DNA from: a virus
Strand: one strand, 5' to 3'
DNA: 62,450 nucleotides
Virus record (IMG/VR): IMGVR_UViG_3300042892_000658
Location: 1-62,450 of that record
Both the position numbers and the translations under genes were made by a program. Position 1 is the stretch's first letter; every line of letters starts with the position of its first letter. This document shows, in pieces, positions 24,304-33,397 of this stretch. A model generated the notes under the pieces. The model saw only the letters and a list, made by a program, of their open reading frames with translations. It was not told the origin of the DNA and did no database searches.

Positions 24304-25517
24304 TATTCTACTTTGATTGTTGGGAAGTAACGAACAAACACATCTTCAGGATTATCACGTTTAGTTTTAATCTTGCGTTTAATTTCGTCAAAGAAGTTCC
24401 AGGCTAACGGAACAAATGCAACATTAAGGTCACTACATTCATCTAACATATCAATGGCTACTACAGGAATATGCATGCCCGGACTAAAGAGTCCTTGTTT
24501 CATCGGATTATCATCAATGATAAAGTCCAAAGTAATATTACCAAAGTTGAGTAATGTCATACCTTTAGCGGCTGCACCGTAGCCAGCAATAACAAATCCT
24601 TCAGCACGGTAAGCAACAATAGTATCTTTAAGATCCTGCACCACTTGCTGTGCCTTAAGAGCATACTCCACATAAGTCTGTGGATCTTGTAAGCCTGCTT
24701 GACGTTCTTCTGCTAGCACAGCTTCTACCTTACCATCTGTGGCAGGATGTTTGCTGAATACAAACACATAACTGTTACCATGGATAGGTGTTTTAGTAAT
24801 GTCAATTAAGTTTAGACCAGCACGTTTTGCCAGTTCGTTCATGCTGTTAGCACAGAAGAAACTTAGGTGCTCGTGATAGATAGTATCAAACTCATTGTTC
24901 TTAACCATGTCAGCTTGACTAGTTTGAATAAACAATACACTACTGTCGTGCATGATTTCTTTACACTGCTTTAAGAAGTCCAAAGGATAGCTATTGTGTG
25001 CGAATACATTCTGCGCATTGATGATATCAATATTCTTGGCTTTTAATCCGTTGACGTGTTCTGCTGTGAAATAATCTAAAATTACTTCGTGGTTAGCACT
25101 GCTAATCGGGTGTAGATTAGTAGCCGGATCAACACCATATGTTGTCAACCCAAACTTCTTAAATGAATCTAACTGTGTGCCGTCATTGCAGGCAATGTCT
25201 AAGACTGATTTAGGTTGCTCTGCAAAGAATCCAAATGAATAGTTAGCAAACCAATCGAAGTAATCTTTAAGTGTTTGACTAGTGCCACTCACATACAAGT
25301 AGTTACGGAATAACAAATCTGGATCCACAGCATGACTTAATTGTAGGTGACTACACTCTGTACAACGATTAAGCACTAATGGGAAAGTTAGCTCACTTTC
25401 ATCGGGCGATTCAATAAAACTATTAGCCATTGGCTGTGTGCCCAAATCTAATGTTAATGCTAAATGCTGGCTACCACAGCATAGGCATTCGTTTAATTCT
25501 TTTGCGTTATCGATCAT
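24303..25517 (-). CDS. Sugar C-methyltransferase (zinc-binding N-domain, SAM-dependent)
   Basis: 404 residues with the three-part layout of TylC3/NovU-type enzymes: an N-terminal zinc-binding domain (CLCCGS, later CTECSHLQLSH), a Rossmann SAM domain (SVLDIACNDGTQL), and a C-terminal domain with VIAGYGAAAKG. These enzymes methylate a carbon of an NDP-4-keto-6-deoxy sugar. That substrate could be made by the 4,6-dehydratase in the same cluster. It overlaps the epimerase by 11 bp. Confidence 0.8.
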   Translation of the reverse strand: MIDNAKELNECLCCGSQHLALTLDLGTQPMANSFIESPDESELTFPLVLNRCTECSHLQLSHAVDPDLLFRNYLYVSGTSQTLKDYFDWFANYSFGFFAEQPKSVLDIACNDGTQLDSFKKFGLTTYGVDPATNLHPISSANHEVILDYFTAEHVNGLKAKNIDIINAQNVFAHNSYPLDFLKQCKEIMHDSSVLFIQTSQADMVKNNEFDTIYHEHLSFFCANSMNELAKRAGLNLIDITKTPIHGNSYVFVFSKHPATDGKVEAVLAEERQAGLQDPQTYVEYALKAQQVVQDLKDTIVAYRAEGFVIAGYGAAAKGMTLLNFGNITLDFIIDDNPMKQGLFSPGMHIPVVAIDMLDECSDLNVAFVPLAWNFFDEIKRKIKTKRDNPEDVFVRYFPTIKVE

Positions 25518-26433
25518 ATTCTTTTTCCCATTGATATGTCATGTAATTATCGCGGCGTTCAATGTGTGACTCCGCATATCTTTCTTTTAAACTAGTAACT
25601 ATTGTACTAGGTGTTTCTGTGAATGTAAAGCCAAATGTTTGTTCAAATAATGTAGTGTCTAGCCCAAAGTCGTATGCGTTAGCAGTTTTACCTCGATCAA
25701 CTACCTGCACCGCCAGTTCTTTGGCCACAGTAGTAGCAATATAGTCAACTGTAGCATTGAAACTGGCCATGTTGTAAATGCCACTTACTGGCTGTTCAAT
25801 ACACTGCGCAATACCACGACACAGATCTTCAATGCCTAATAAGGCACGATTGATGTGCTTGTTGGTCACTGAGATCTTACCCTGTGTTCTAGCCGCATCA
25901 TACATAGCATTGATCATAACATCAGCACGTAGATTAGGTGCCCAACCATTCACTGTACCAAAGCGTAGCCCAATAACTGGGTATCCTTTAGCAATAGCTA
26001 CGTTAGCTTCTAAGTCTAAGGTGTATTTGGTAATGTCATAGTTGTTCACAGGAATAAACTGTTTATTGTCTTCTGTAAACAATTGCCCGGGTTCGCTGTT
26101 ACCATATACACTTGCCGAACTAGCATAAATTAGTGGAATACCTTTCCACGATAGTTTAGCTACTAGATCAGTAAAGTTAGTAACGTTGTTTAACCAAGGG
26201 CTTTGGATAGCACCCACGCAACTTGCCACACTACTATGACCCGCTAATAAGACCACAGCATCATATTGACTAAGGTCTTCTGCTGTAAGTTTATGATAAT
26301 CTACTCTGCGTGATTGTTCATCGTAGTTATACCAGCAGCAATCTACACTGGCCACATTGTGGATCTGTGCTAATACCTGTCTAAGTCTAGAACCAACGTA
26401 ACCGTTGCCGCCAATAACTAAGACATTTTTCAT
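25507..26433 (-). CDS. NAD-dependent epimerase/dehydratase
   Basis: 308 residues, short-chain dehydrogenase fold: GGNGYVGSR at residues 8-16, LLAGHSS, and the catalytic YASSASVYGNS... with YDITKYTLD (Y-x3-K). It would reduce or epimerise a keto sugar; family level only. It shares a base with its upstream neighbour and overlaps the methyltransferase. Confidence 0.75.
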   Translation of the reverse strand: MKNVLVIGGNGYVGSRLRQVLAQIHNVASVDCCWYNYDEQSRRVDYHKLTAEDLSQYDAVVLLAGHSSVASCVGAIQSPWLNNVTNFTDLVAKLSWKGIPLIYASSASVYGNSEPGQLFTEDNKQFIPVNNYDITKYTLDLEANVAIAKGYPVIGLRFGTVNGWAPNLRADVMINAMYDAARTQGKISVTNKHINRALLGIEDLCRGIAQCIEQPVSGIYNMASFNATVDYIATTVAKELAVQVVDRGKTANAYDFGLDTTLFEQTFGFTFTETPSTIVTSLKERYAESHIERRDNYMTYQWEKEYDR

Positions 26434-27176
26434 TAGTCGATGACCATCATTCCATTAGGCGCAATATTACCCATCAATCCCACAATATCAAGTTCAACAA
26501 GTAGATCTTTTGGAATGAACTTGCTCATACTATGTTCATTGTCAATATACTTTTGCTTGTTAAACGTTTCCATCATGTTGCCAATGATTTGTTGGTACAG
26601 TTCTATTGTTGCATCAAGCAAATCTGGACTAAATGACCATAAGCGTGTTTGTAGTAACGTAGTTACTCCGGTATCTTCAGGACTAATCCAAGCAGGTTGT
26701 GCTTTCTTAAACACGTACTTGCCTTTGGTAGTGTCGTTATGGAAGTTTTCAATATTAAACTTATCAGTTACTTGATAACGACCACTTAGTTTAAACACCC
26801 TATCGGCTGATTCTATTTCTGCTTTTAGTTCTGGGGTACCATTGATATAAACAAGTGCTTTGAACAATCCCATAGCTTCCATAGCGTTTTTACCAATGTC
26901 ATAGTTTTGAACATTAGCATGGAAGAATTGAATATCACTGTCTTCACTGTTATCAATGTACCAATCCACAGTGTCTAACAATTCGTTAAATTCTGCGCTG
27001 TCTTCGTTTTGCACATCGATCTTACTGTTATCAACTAGAATAACCACAGCACCAGGAATATATTTCTTAGCACTCTTAGCAGTTTCTAAAGTTTGTTTAA
27101 TACGTTCTACAGGATTGTAGATACCGTAGTTAGTATACAATGCGCTGGTTAGTAATACAACATTTTTACTCATCAT
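26433..27176 (-). CDS. Glycan-cluster protein, possible glycosyltransferase
   Basis: 247 residues. VVLLTSALYTNYGIYNPVERIKQTLETAKS and AVVILVDNSK look like a GT-A-type fold, and RVFKLSGRYQVTDKF recalls a conserved segment of surface-glycan proteins. No DxD can be firmly assigned. Placed between the dehydratase and the epimerase genes. Confidence 0.45.
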   Translation of the reverse strand: MMSKNVVLLTSALYTNYGIYNPVERIKQTLETAKSAKKYIPGAVVILVDNSKIDVQNEDSAEFNELLDTVDWYIDNSEDSDIQFFHANVQNYDIGKNAMEAMGLFKALVYINGTPELKAEIESADRVFKLSGRYQVTDKFNIENFHNDTTKGKYVFKKAQPAWISPEDTGVTTLLQTRLWSFSPDLLDATIELYQQIIGNMMETFNKQKYIDNEHSMSKFIPKDLLVELDIVGLMGNIAPNGMMVID

Positions 27177-27182
27177 TTATCC

Positions 27183-28214
27183 TTATTCGCAACGTAACCA
27201 ACGATCGTTTTTCAGTGTCCATTCAACTACTTCACCGATACGTTCTGTTAAACTAACCTTAGGTTCCCAACCTAAACTGCGCATGTAGTCACCGCTTAGA
27301 GCATAACGTAGGTCATGTCCCGGGCGTGAGCTATGGAAGTCAACCATTTCGTACTTCAATTCTTTTCCTTGCGCATCAGCAATGATCTGAGCTAGTTGTA
27401 AGTTATTAATTTCTTGCTTGCCTACTAAGTTGAACTTAGGACATTTAGCATCACCGTAGTCTGCTTCAAGTTTAGTTGAGTCTAACTCTAACAAGAAGAA
27501 CATAGCATCAGCTACGTCTGCCGCATGGATATAGAAACGACTGCCCGGAATAGTACGTGTTGCATCACTGTGAATAGTAATAGGATCGCCATCGTTTACC
27601 TTACGAATACACATTGGAATAAACTTCTCTGGGTGTTGGCGTTGACCAAACACGTTCATAGTATGTGTAATATAGATAGGCATCTTGTAGGTATTTTCAA
27701 ACGCTACAGCTAATTCTTCGCCACCAGCTTTAGTAGCTGAATATGGATTTGAACTGTTATAGCGATCACGTTCAGCATAGTTAACACCATTAGGTGCCGG
27801 ACCAAATACTTCATCAGTTGAGAAGTAGATAAAGCGTTCTAGGTTAGGTAGTTTACGTGCAAACTCTAAGATGTGCCCTGTGCCAACTACGTTGTCCCAA
27901 ACAAATTCCATTGGGAACTCGATTGAACGATCAACGTGTGATCCTGCGGCCAAGTGTAAGACATAGTTTACATCACCAATGTCACGAGCAACCATTGGAT
28001 TTAATTCTGCACGTAGGTCATGGAATACAACTTTAACACGCTTACGTGTTTCTACGTCGAAGTCTGCCATCATATCACTCAAGCGGTTTAGGTTACCACT
28101 AAAGTCTAAACGATCTAAACTTACAATATTCCAATCGGTATTTCTTAATAGGTTTTCAATAACGTGATGCGCAATGAAGCCTGCGCCACCAGTTACTAGA
28201 ACGGTCTTTGACAT
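27183..28214 (-). CDS. dTDP-glucose 4,6-dehydratase-like
   Basis: 343 residues from the ATG of MSKTVLVTGGAGFIAHHV, with GGAGAAATCA upstream; the four codons before it begin at a GTG inside the ribosome site. GGAGFI binds NAD; YFSTDEVFG and YSATKAGGEELA supply the dehydratase catalytic residues (T-D-E and Y-x3-K). It makes the 4-keto-6-deoxy sugar that the cluster's methyltransferase and epimerase could process. Confidence is high for family, moderate for the nucleotide. Confidence 0.85.
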   Translation of the reverse strand: MSKTVLVTGGAGFIAHHVIENLLRNTDWNIVSLDRLDFSGNLNRLSDMMADFDVETRKRVKVVFHDLRAELNPMVARDIGDVNYVLHLAAGSHVDRSIEFPMEFVWDNVVGTGHILEFARKLPNLERFIYFSTDEVFGPAPNGVNYAERDRYNSSNPYSATKAGGEELAVAFENTYKMPIYITHTMNVFGQRQHPEKFIPMCIRKVNDGDPITIHSDATRTIPGSRFYIHAADVADAMFFLLELDSTKLEADYGDAKCPKFNLVGKQEINNLQLAQIIADAQGKELKYEMVDFHSSRPGHDLRYALSGDYMRSLGWEPKVSLTERIGEVVEWTLKNDRWLRCE

Positions 28215-28252
28215 TGATTTCTCCACTTTTTGTTGAATTTACTGCTTTAATG

Positions 28253-28260
28253 TATTTATT
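28253..28260 (-). promoter_or_regulatory. Late-promoter-like octamer AATAAATA
   Basis: A variant of the late octamer 38 bp before the dehydratase start. It is the only promoter-like element I see for the 28.2-22 kb sugar operon. Confidence 0.4.
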
Positions 28261-28282
28261 TTAGCACGATTCGGTGGCAAAA

Positions 28283-28438
28283 TTATGCTGTTTGTGCTAC
28301 CTTAGCATCTACATATTCTTTAATGAACTTAATAGCTTTGCGGCTAGTGTCAAATACATATTCACTTGCTTCATCTTCTGTGTTTAGAATAACGATAAAA
28401 CCGTTAGTTACTTTACGAATTTCAATTGAATCAAACAT
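28283..28438 (-). CDS. Small protein, unknown
   Basis: 51 residues (MFDSIEIRKVTNGFIVILN...), beta-beta-alpha-like and charged, ending in a helix (RKAIKFIKEYV). AAGGAAACACAAACA precedes the ATG. It has its own sigma70 promoter. This opening is seen in several small phage proteins, but no function is known. Confidence 0.6.
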   Translation of the reverse strand: MFDSIEIRKVTNGFIVILNTEDEASEYVFDTSRKAIKFIKEYVDAKVAQTA

Positions 28439-28485
28439 TGTTTGTGTTTCCTTATATAAGTTGTAGTACGAGTGTTAACTCTACA

Positions 28486-28514
28486 ATAGTAACACAAAAA
28501 GACTTAATAGTCAA
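28486..28514 (-). promoter_or_regulatory. Sigma70-like promoter TTGACT-17-TACTAT
   Basis: -35 at 28509-28514, -10 at 28486-28491. It abuts the terminator of the upstream operon and drives the 51-residue gene. Confidence 0.6.
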
Positions 28515-28516
28515 GA

Positions 28517-28542
28517 AAAAAGGCACCAAAAGATGCCTTTTT
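28517..28542 (-). terminator. Rho-independent terminator after the phosphate/LpxH operon
   Basis: A 9-bp stem (AAAAAGGCA with TGCCTTTTT), 8-base loop, then further T. It ends the pstS-oprP-lpxH-like transcript. Confidence 0.85.
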
Positions 28543-28557
28543 GGATAGATATACCTG

Positions 28558-28731
28558 TTATTTTTTTAAACATTGTACTTGGACTTTAAATGTATCAAAT
28601 TTTAACCAATAGGTCAATGATTGTTTAGCATCTTCGCATTGCGTTTCGTTGGCAAATTCAAGTGTAACCTTGCCCGGTATATCTTTTGGGTCAGTCATGT
28701 TTACTACTAGTATTAGTAGTATCCAATTCAT
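28558..28731 (-). CDS. Small membrane or secreted protein, unknown
   Basis: 57 residues from the ATG of MNWILLILVV, which overlaps the LpxH-like stop as ATGA; codons further upstream are inside that gene. An N-terminal hydrophobic stretch and two later cysteines (C33 and the one near the C-terminus, QCLKK) suggest an exported or anchored peptide. Translationally coupled to the LpxH-like gene. Confidence 0.55.
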   Translation of the reverse strand: MNWILLILVVNMTDPKDIPGKVTLEFANETQCEDAKQSLTYWLKFDTFKVQVQCLKK

Positions 28732-29495
28732 TGGATTATGTGGGCCCAGTAGACAATTGCCCAACGCCCGTCATCATATTCAACTAAGGCACTACAGCTT
28801 TCAACCCAGTCACCATCATTCATATAAATCATACCGTTGGGCATGCGTTTAATTTCCGGAGTGTGTATGTGGCCGCAGATTACACCATCGTAACCTCGTT
28901 TAGCCGCATAGTCGGTTAGATTAGTTTCAAATTTAAATACAAAGTCTATAGCTTTCTTTACTTTATGTTTGAGATACTTGCTTAGGCTCCAATAGCCAAA
29001 TCCCATCTTATGTCTGGCATAGTTGAAGTAGTTGTTAAACCATAGAGCAAAGTCATAGGCTTTGTCACCTAAGAAACCAATCCATGGTGCTAGTCTAGTA
29101 ATTCCATCAAACATGTCGCCATGAGTAACTAAGAACAGTTCGCCATCTACACTGCGATATTCTGCTTGATTCACAATACGTATACGGCCTAGACTAAAAT
29201 GATGTTGTACCAGAGGACGGAGGAATTCGTCATGGTTTCCAGTCACATAGGTTACATTACATCCTCGTTTACTGTAGCCTAGTATTCGTCGAATAACATT
29301 AGTGTGCGATTGTTTCCATGCCCACTTGTTCTGTTGTATTTTCCACCCGTCGATAATATCTCCTATTAGGAATAGATTATCACAGGTATGATGTTTGAGA
29401 AAATTATTCAGCAATTCAGCCTTAGCATCTTTAGTCCCAAGATGAAAGTCCGATATACAGATGGTTTTGTATCTAATTAAGGGAATAGTGACCAT
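28728..29495 (-). CDS. LpxH-like metallophosphoesterase
   Basis: 255 residues with all calcineurin-like blocks: SDFHLG (D16, H18), GDIIDGW, GNHDE, THGDMFDG and GHIHTPE. This order and the WxxW-rich middle fit UDP-2,3-diacylglucosamine diphosphatases of lipid A synthesis and related proteins. Lying next to two outer-membrane porin genes, it may alter lipid A or another surface lipid. The exact substrate is not proven by sequence. Confidence 0.75.
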   Translation of the reverse strand: MVTIPLIRYKTICISDFHLGTKDAKAELLNNFLKHHTCDNLFLIGDIIDGWKIQQNKWAWKQSHTNVIRRILGYSKRGCNVTYVTGNHDEFLRPLVQHHFSLGRIRIVNQAEYRSVDGELFLVTHGDMFDGITRLAPWIGFLGDKAYDFALWFNNYFNYARHKMGFGYWSLSKYLKHKVKKAIDFVFKFETNLTDYAAKRGYDGVICGHIHTPEIKRMPNGMIYMNDGDWVESCSALVEYDDGRWAIVYWAHIIQ

Positions 29496-29566
29496 ACACC
29501 AATGGCCGCCAATACCAGTAACACACTACTAATATCTGTTATTGCTTCTATAAAAATCTCAAACAT
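29477..29566 (-). CDS. Possible 29-residue membrane peptide
   Basis: A single hydrophobic helix (MFEIFIEAITDISSVLLVLA...) with AGGAAAAACT before the ATG, filling the gap between the OprP-like gene and the LpxH-like gene and overlapping the latter's start. The ribosome site and fit favour translation, but it may only be a coupling leader. Confidence 0.4.
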   Translation of the reverse strand: MFEIFIEAITDISSVLLVLAAIGVWSLFP

Positions 29567-29577
29567 AGTTTTTCCTA

Positions 29578-30987
29578 TTAGAAGTTGTACTGCAATTGCA
29601 CACGCAATGCATCTGCTTTAAAGTTAGCATAGTCTTGTTTTGCTATTGTAGTAGCAGTTGCTCCTGTTACTAAATTGCTACGGTTCATATGATGATAGTA
29701 AGCTACTAATTCAACTTCCGGAGCAATTTGCCATTCAGCACCTGCCTCCCAGTCGTTAACCTTATTCATTGGTGAGTTAGTTTCTGCTTTCGACGCACCA
29801 TCAAAGTATTGCCATCTAACAAATGGAATTAAAGTACCATTAGTATCTAACACTTTGAAATTGTCAATCTTATACATAGTTTGAATGTAGCCACCGTTTA
29901 AGTTGGTTTCTTTAATAATGCCGTCAGTGCTAGCAGCGGTATCTAAGCCAGGAGTTTTACCCCAGTTCCACTCACCTTGTAGACCAATTGGCTGTGGGTA
30001 CATCATAAAACTTACACCTACACGCTCATCTTTAAATCCAGTTGTGTTGCCTGCTTCTAATGTTGGTGTTTTAGTTGCGTAAACGTTGTTGCCCATATTT
30101 TTTCTATAAGCACTGCCTGTTCTTACATACTTGCCTGAGTACCCTTGTACGCCAGCTTCGTAGATTTGACCGCTTTCAGTTTTCCATGGGTAAGTAGCAC
30201 GTGCTACCACATGGTAGTTGTCGTTACGATCTTGTTGGTTAGCACCTTGACCGTTATATATACCTACACCAAACATACCGTAGTTACCCGAATGTTTTAA
30301 ACCGCCGTCTTGAATTTCTTTAAATAGCTTTTGGATATTGTCCGGTGTGTAGTAATAAAACGCACCCAAATCACGCTCGTCACGTACTGCACTATTAAAT
30401 GCGTCAGCGCGATCAAGTGCTAGACGATTTTGTGAAGACTGTAAGTTTTCAAAGCCATACGGTACTTTACTTTGCCCAACACGAACGCGGTGCACTTTGT
30501 CTTTAGTCAAGTTAACATCGCCATAAGCATCGCGTAATTGCGCAACGTTACCTGTAGTACCTGCTGTACTAGCAAAGTCAGGTTGTATGTAATAATCTAA
30601 ACGGTCACCTGCTGAACCAGAAATGATCACACGTGCTCGACGAATAAGAAAGTTTTTGTCTTGATCAGCAAGAGAGTTTTTATCACCTACAGATCGATCT
30701 GACCAAAGGTTAACTCCTTTATCATCACTGAGCATAGTAGTATTACGCATTTGTAAATAACCACGAATGTTCATTTTACTTGCCGCATGTACAGTAGTAT
30801 CTTTTTCTTTTTTAGCAGCGCCTGTTTCTCCACTGTGTCCTTTGTTTAATAATGCGCCTTCTTCTTCTGTAAGTACACCTTTCATAACTAGTGCGTTAAC
30901 AATGTCAGTGGTGCTGTCTGCGTATGCCGGTGCAGCAATTAATGTTAGTGCTACAAATAACCCTGTGAAAATATTTTTTAATGTCAT
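29578..30987 (-). CDS. Phosphate-selective porin (OprP/OprO-like)
   Basis: 469 residues. Signal peptide cut near residue 23 (AYA), a short helical linker (DIVNALVMKGVLTEEEGALL), then a 16-strand-type barrel with ARVIISGSAGDRLDYYIQPDF, RVRVGQSKVPYGFENLQSS and a terminal aromatic (LQYNF), as in OprP/OprO porins that admit phosphate or polyphosphate. It follows pstS by 9 bp and shares its Pho-box-like control. Confidence 0.85.
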   Translation of the reverse strand: MTLKNIFTGLFVALTLIAAPAYADSTTDIVNALVMKGVLTEEEGALLNKGHSGETGAAKKEKDTTVHAASKMNIRGYLQMRNTTMLSDDKGVNLWSDRSVGDKNSLADQDKNFLIRRARVIISGSAGDRLDYYIQPDFASTAGTTGNVAQLRDAYGDVNLTKDKVHRVRVGQSKVPYGFENLQSSQNRLALDRADAFNSAVRDERDLGAFYYYTPDNIQKLFKEIQDGGLKHSGNYGMFGVGIYNGQGANQQDRNDNYHVVARATYPWKTESGQIYEAGVQGYSGKYVRTGSAYRKNMGNNVYATKTPTLEAGNTTGFKDERVGVSFMMYPQPIGLQGEWNWGKTPGLDTAASTDGIIKETNLNGGYIQTMYKIDNFKVLDTNGTLIPFVRWQYFDGASKAETNSPMNKVNDWEAGAEWQIAPEVELVAYYHHMNRSNLVTGATATTIAKQDYANFKADALRVQLQYNF

Positions 30988-30996
30988 AATGTTTCC

Positions 30997-31998
30997 TTAT
31001 TTGATTCGTTTAATTAAGTCTTTAATTTTAATGCCTACTTCTGGAGTACCGTTAAATCCTGTACCTGGTTTTAGTGCTTTGAAATGTTCTGTTACTGCCG
31101 CATAGTCATCATTTGGTAGCGGAACATACTGTACTTCTTTTACTAACTTGGGCGCATTTTCTAAATAGAAATTTACAAATGCTTTTACTTCTGGTCTGAA
31201 CGCAGCCGCTGTTGCGTTTACATAGATAAACAATGGACGACTTAATGGTTGATATGTACCGTTCATAACTGCTTCCGGACTTGGTATTACCGGTGTTGCT
31301 GTTCCTTTAGCGATAATAGGAATAGCACGCAATTTGTCTTGGTTAGATTCGTAATAAGCATAACCAAAGTAACCCAAACTACCCGGATTGCCTGCTACCC
31401 CTGTTACTAGAACATTGTCATCTTCACTTGGGGTATAGTCACTGCGACTTGATTTAGCTTTACCGTTGACCGCTTCAGTGAAGTAGTCGAATGTACCAGA
31501 AGCCGTACCTGGGCCGTATAAAGCTAAGGCTTTGTCTGGGTAAGCTGAATTAACTTGTTTCCAGTTTTTAACTGAGCTGCCCGGTGCCCAAATTTTGTTT
31601 AGTTCTGCTACTGTTAAACTTTTCACCCAGTCATTTTTACTGTTTACTACTACAGTAAGCGCATCGTAGGCAATTGGTAATTCAATGTACTGTACACCTG
31701 CTTCTTTACAAGCATCCATTTCTTTTTGTGAAATAGGACGGCTAGCATCACTGATGTCAGTTTCGCCACGGCAGAATTTTTTGAAACCGCCACCTGTGCC
31801 ACTTTCACCTACAGTTACTTTGACACCTGTTTTCTTTTGGAATTCTTCTGCTACTGCTTCTGATATTGGATAGACAGTTGAACTGCCATCTATTTTGATC
31901 ATTTTGTCTGCGGCTTGAACTTGTTTTAATCCGGCCATTGTTACAGCAAATGCTATTACTACATAATACATTATTGATTTAACCTGTTGTATGGTCAT
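30997..31998 (-). CDS. pstS: Phosphate-binding protein PstS
   Basis: 333 residues. Signal peptide cut near residue 29 (VQA), then IDGSSTVYPI, GESGTGGGFKKFCRGETDISDASRPI and GPGTASGTFDYF, which form the phosphate-binding loops of PstS. It works in the periplasm with the host PstCAB transporter, which is absent here. The 7-4-7 direct repeat upstream resembles a Pho box, so host PhoB could switch it on when phosphate is scarce, as shown for pstS in cyanophages. Ribosome site AAGGGGA. Confidence 0.92.
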   Translation of the reverse strand: MTIQQVKSIMYYVVIAFAVTMAGLKQVQAADKMIKIDGSSTVYPISEAVAEEFQKKTGVKVTVGESGTGGGFKKFCRGETDISDASRPISQKEMDACKEAGVQYIELPIAYDALTVVVNSKNDWVKSLTVAELNKIWAPGSSVKNWKQVNSAYPDKALALYGPGTASGTFDYFTEAVNGKAKSSRSDYTPSEDDNVLVTGVAGNPGSLGYFGYAYYESNQDKLRAIPIIAKGTATPVIPSPEAVMNGTYQPLSRPLFIYVNATAAAFRPEVKAFVNFYLENAPKLVKEVQYVPLPNDDYAAVTEHFKALKPGTGFNGTPEVGIKIKDLIKRIK

Positions 31999-32036
31999 TA
32001 ATATTCCCCTTATATGTATTATTTAAACACACAAAG

Positions 32037-32054
32037 ATTACAGTAATGTTACAA
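32037..32054 (-). promoter_or_regulatory. Candidate Pho box upstream of pstS
   Basis: TTGTAAC-ATTA-CTGTAAT on the minus strand: two 7-bp units with a 4-bp gap, as in PhoB sites (CTGTCAT-n4-CTGTCAY). The second unit matches in six of seven positions, the first in four. An AT-rich -10-like stretch follows about 11 bp later, in the spacing used by Pho promoters. Confidence 0.6.
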
Positions 32055-32082
32055 ATAGATTAAATTTTTAATACACTTAATC

Positions 32083-32112
32083 AAAAAAAAGCCCGCCGAA
32101 GCGAGCTTTTTT
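32083..32112 (-). terminator. Rho-independent terminator after the porin gene
   Basis: A 12-bp stem (AAAAAAGCTCGC with GCGGGCTTTTTT, one G-U pair) around a TTCG tetraloop, with a run of T. It separates the porin from the Pho-controlled operon. Confidence 0.9.
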
Positions 32113-32136
32113 AATTATTAAACTAAGAAGTTAATC

Positions 32137-33345
32137 TTAGAAGAATAAGATAGCACCTGCTGATACCGAACGTGATTTACCTTCTGCACCGTTTTGTGCT
32201 TCTGATTTAACGTCTGAGTATTCAGCTACTAAGTTTACGTGTTTTGTAAGTGGGTGATAAGCACCAACAGTCCACATTTCGTTTTTCGAAACTAAAGCTG
32301 TAGCTGTTTCGCTACTGTTACGATCTAATTTACTTTGACCATAACTTACACCAAGTTTAGTTGCTGTAGGCAATGTGTATGTACCTTGCACGTAACCGCC
32401 GTTTGAATCACGACGTTTACCTGTAGCATCAAAGCCGTCTAGCAATTGAATTGTACGACCAATACCTTTACCATCATAGTAGTAAGCAGTCAAGCCATAC
32501 GGACCAGCAGCTAAGTTTGTACCAACGTCCCAAGCATAAGCGCGATCATCTGCACTAGCACCAGTTACGCCTTCAACTTTTTGTGTGATAGCTGATGACC
32601 AAACTTTGGCAGCGATAGGGCCTTCTAATGAGTATGATACTTTACCTTCAAATGCTGGCTGAGCACCGCCACGTCCTGTTGAAGTGGCTGAAGCGTTAGT
32701 TACTGCGCTAGTAGCATTTAAGTCAGCTGATTGAGCATTCCATGCTTGCGTTACGCCAGCTGTGAAGCTAAAGCCATTGAAGTTTGGTGACGTGTAAGCA
32801 ATTTGTGATTTCCAGTCAGCGTACATATAGCCTGTACCAATACGACCTAGTGTAGTTGTATTACCTGCTAAGGCACCAGCACCTGCACCAACGCCTAATA
32901 ATGTCATGTCGTTTAAGATAGCATCGCTAGCAAAAATACCTAAGTCTTTACCTAGTTTTACACTGCCCCATGATTTGTCACCGATGGTTAAGAATGCTTG
33001 ACGATTTTCTTGATTAGCGCCTTGATCGCCGCCCTGTGTTGTAGAAGCACCAGGATTGATAGCGATCGTAAAACCAATGTCTAGATCATTTTGACGTGAT
33101 TTACCGGAAATTGATAATACGTTTGGTAATAAACCAGTTGTAATATTTGATTCGTTACGTTGACCATTGGCATTAGGACCGCCAAGGCCACCAACCACTG
33201 CACTGCCTGTGCCACGTGTGTTTGTGTAGTAAGCGTTAACTACGCCACCGATGTCTAGAGTCCAATCACCTGCTGGAATTACGATGCCAGCGTGGGCAGT
33301 TGAATACATACTTGCTAATAATGTTGCTAATAATAATTTCTTCAT
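32137..33345 (-). CDS. General porin (betaproteobacterial type)
   Basis: 402 residues. Signal peptide cut near residue 19 (AHA), then a 16-strand-type barrel with short Gly/Asn loops (RQNDLDIGFTIAINPG, LGKDLGIFASDA, KLGVSYGQSKLD) and a C-terminal Phe (AGAILFF) as the assembly signal. The style is that of Gram-negative porins of Betaproteobacteria. It has its own strong promoter and terminator. Nutrient entry or replacement of the phage receptor are both possible roles. Confidence 0.85.
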   Translation of the reverse strand: MKKLLLATLLASMYSTAHAGIVIPAGDWTLDIGGVVNAYYTNTRGTGSAVVGGLGGPNANGQRNESNITTGLLPNVLSISGKSRQNDLDIGFTIAINPGASTTQGGDQGANQENRQAFLTIGDKSWGSVKLGKDLGIFASDAILNDMTLLGVGAGAGALAGNTTTLGRIGTGYMYADWKSQIAYTSPNFNGFSFTAGVTQAWNAQSADLNATSAVTNASATSTGRGGAQPAFEGKVSYSLEGPIAAKVWSSAITQKVEGVTGASADDRAYAWDVGTNLAAGPYGLTAYYYDGKGIGRTIQLLDGFDATGKRRDSNGGYVQGTYTLPTATKLGVSYGQSKLDRNSSETATALVSKNEMWTVGAYHPLTKHVNLVAEYSDVKSEAQNGAEGKSRSVSAGAILFF

Positions 33346-33397
33346 TACTTTACTTCTCCTTAAATTGGATTAACACAGTTGTAGTGTTATACTACTC

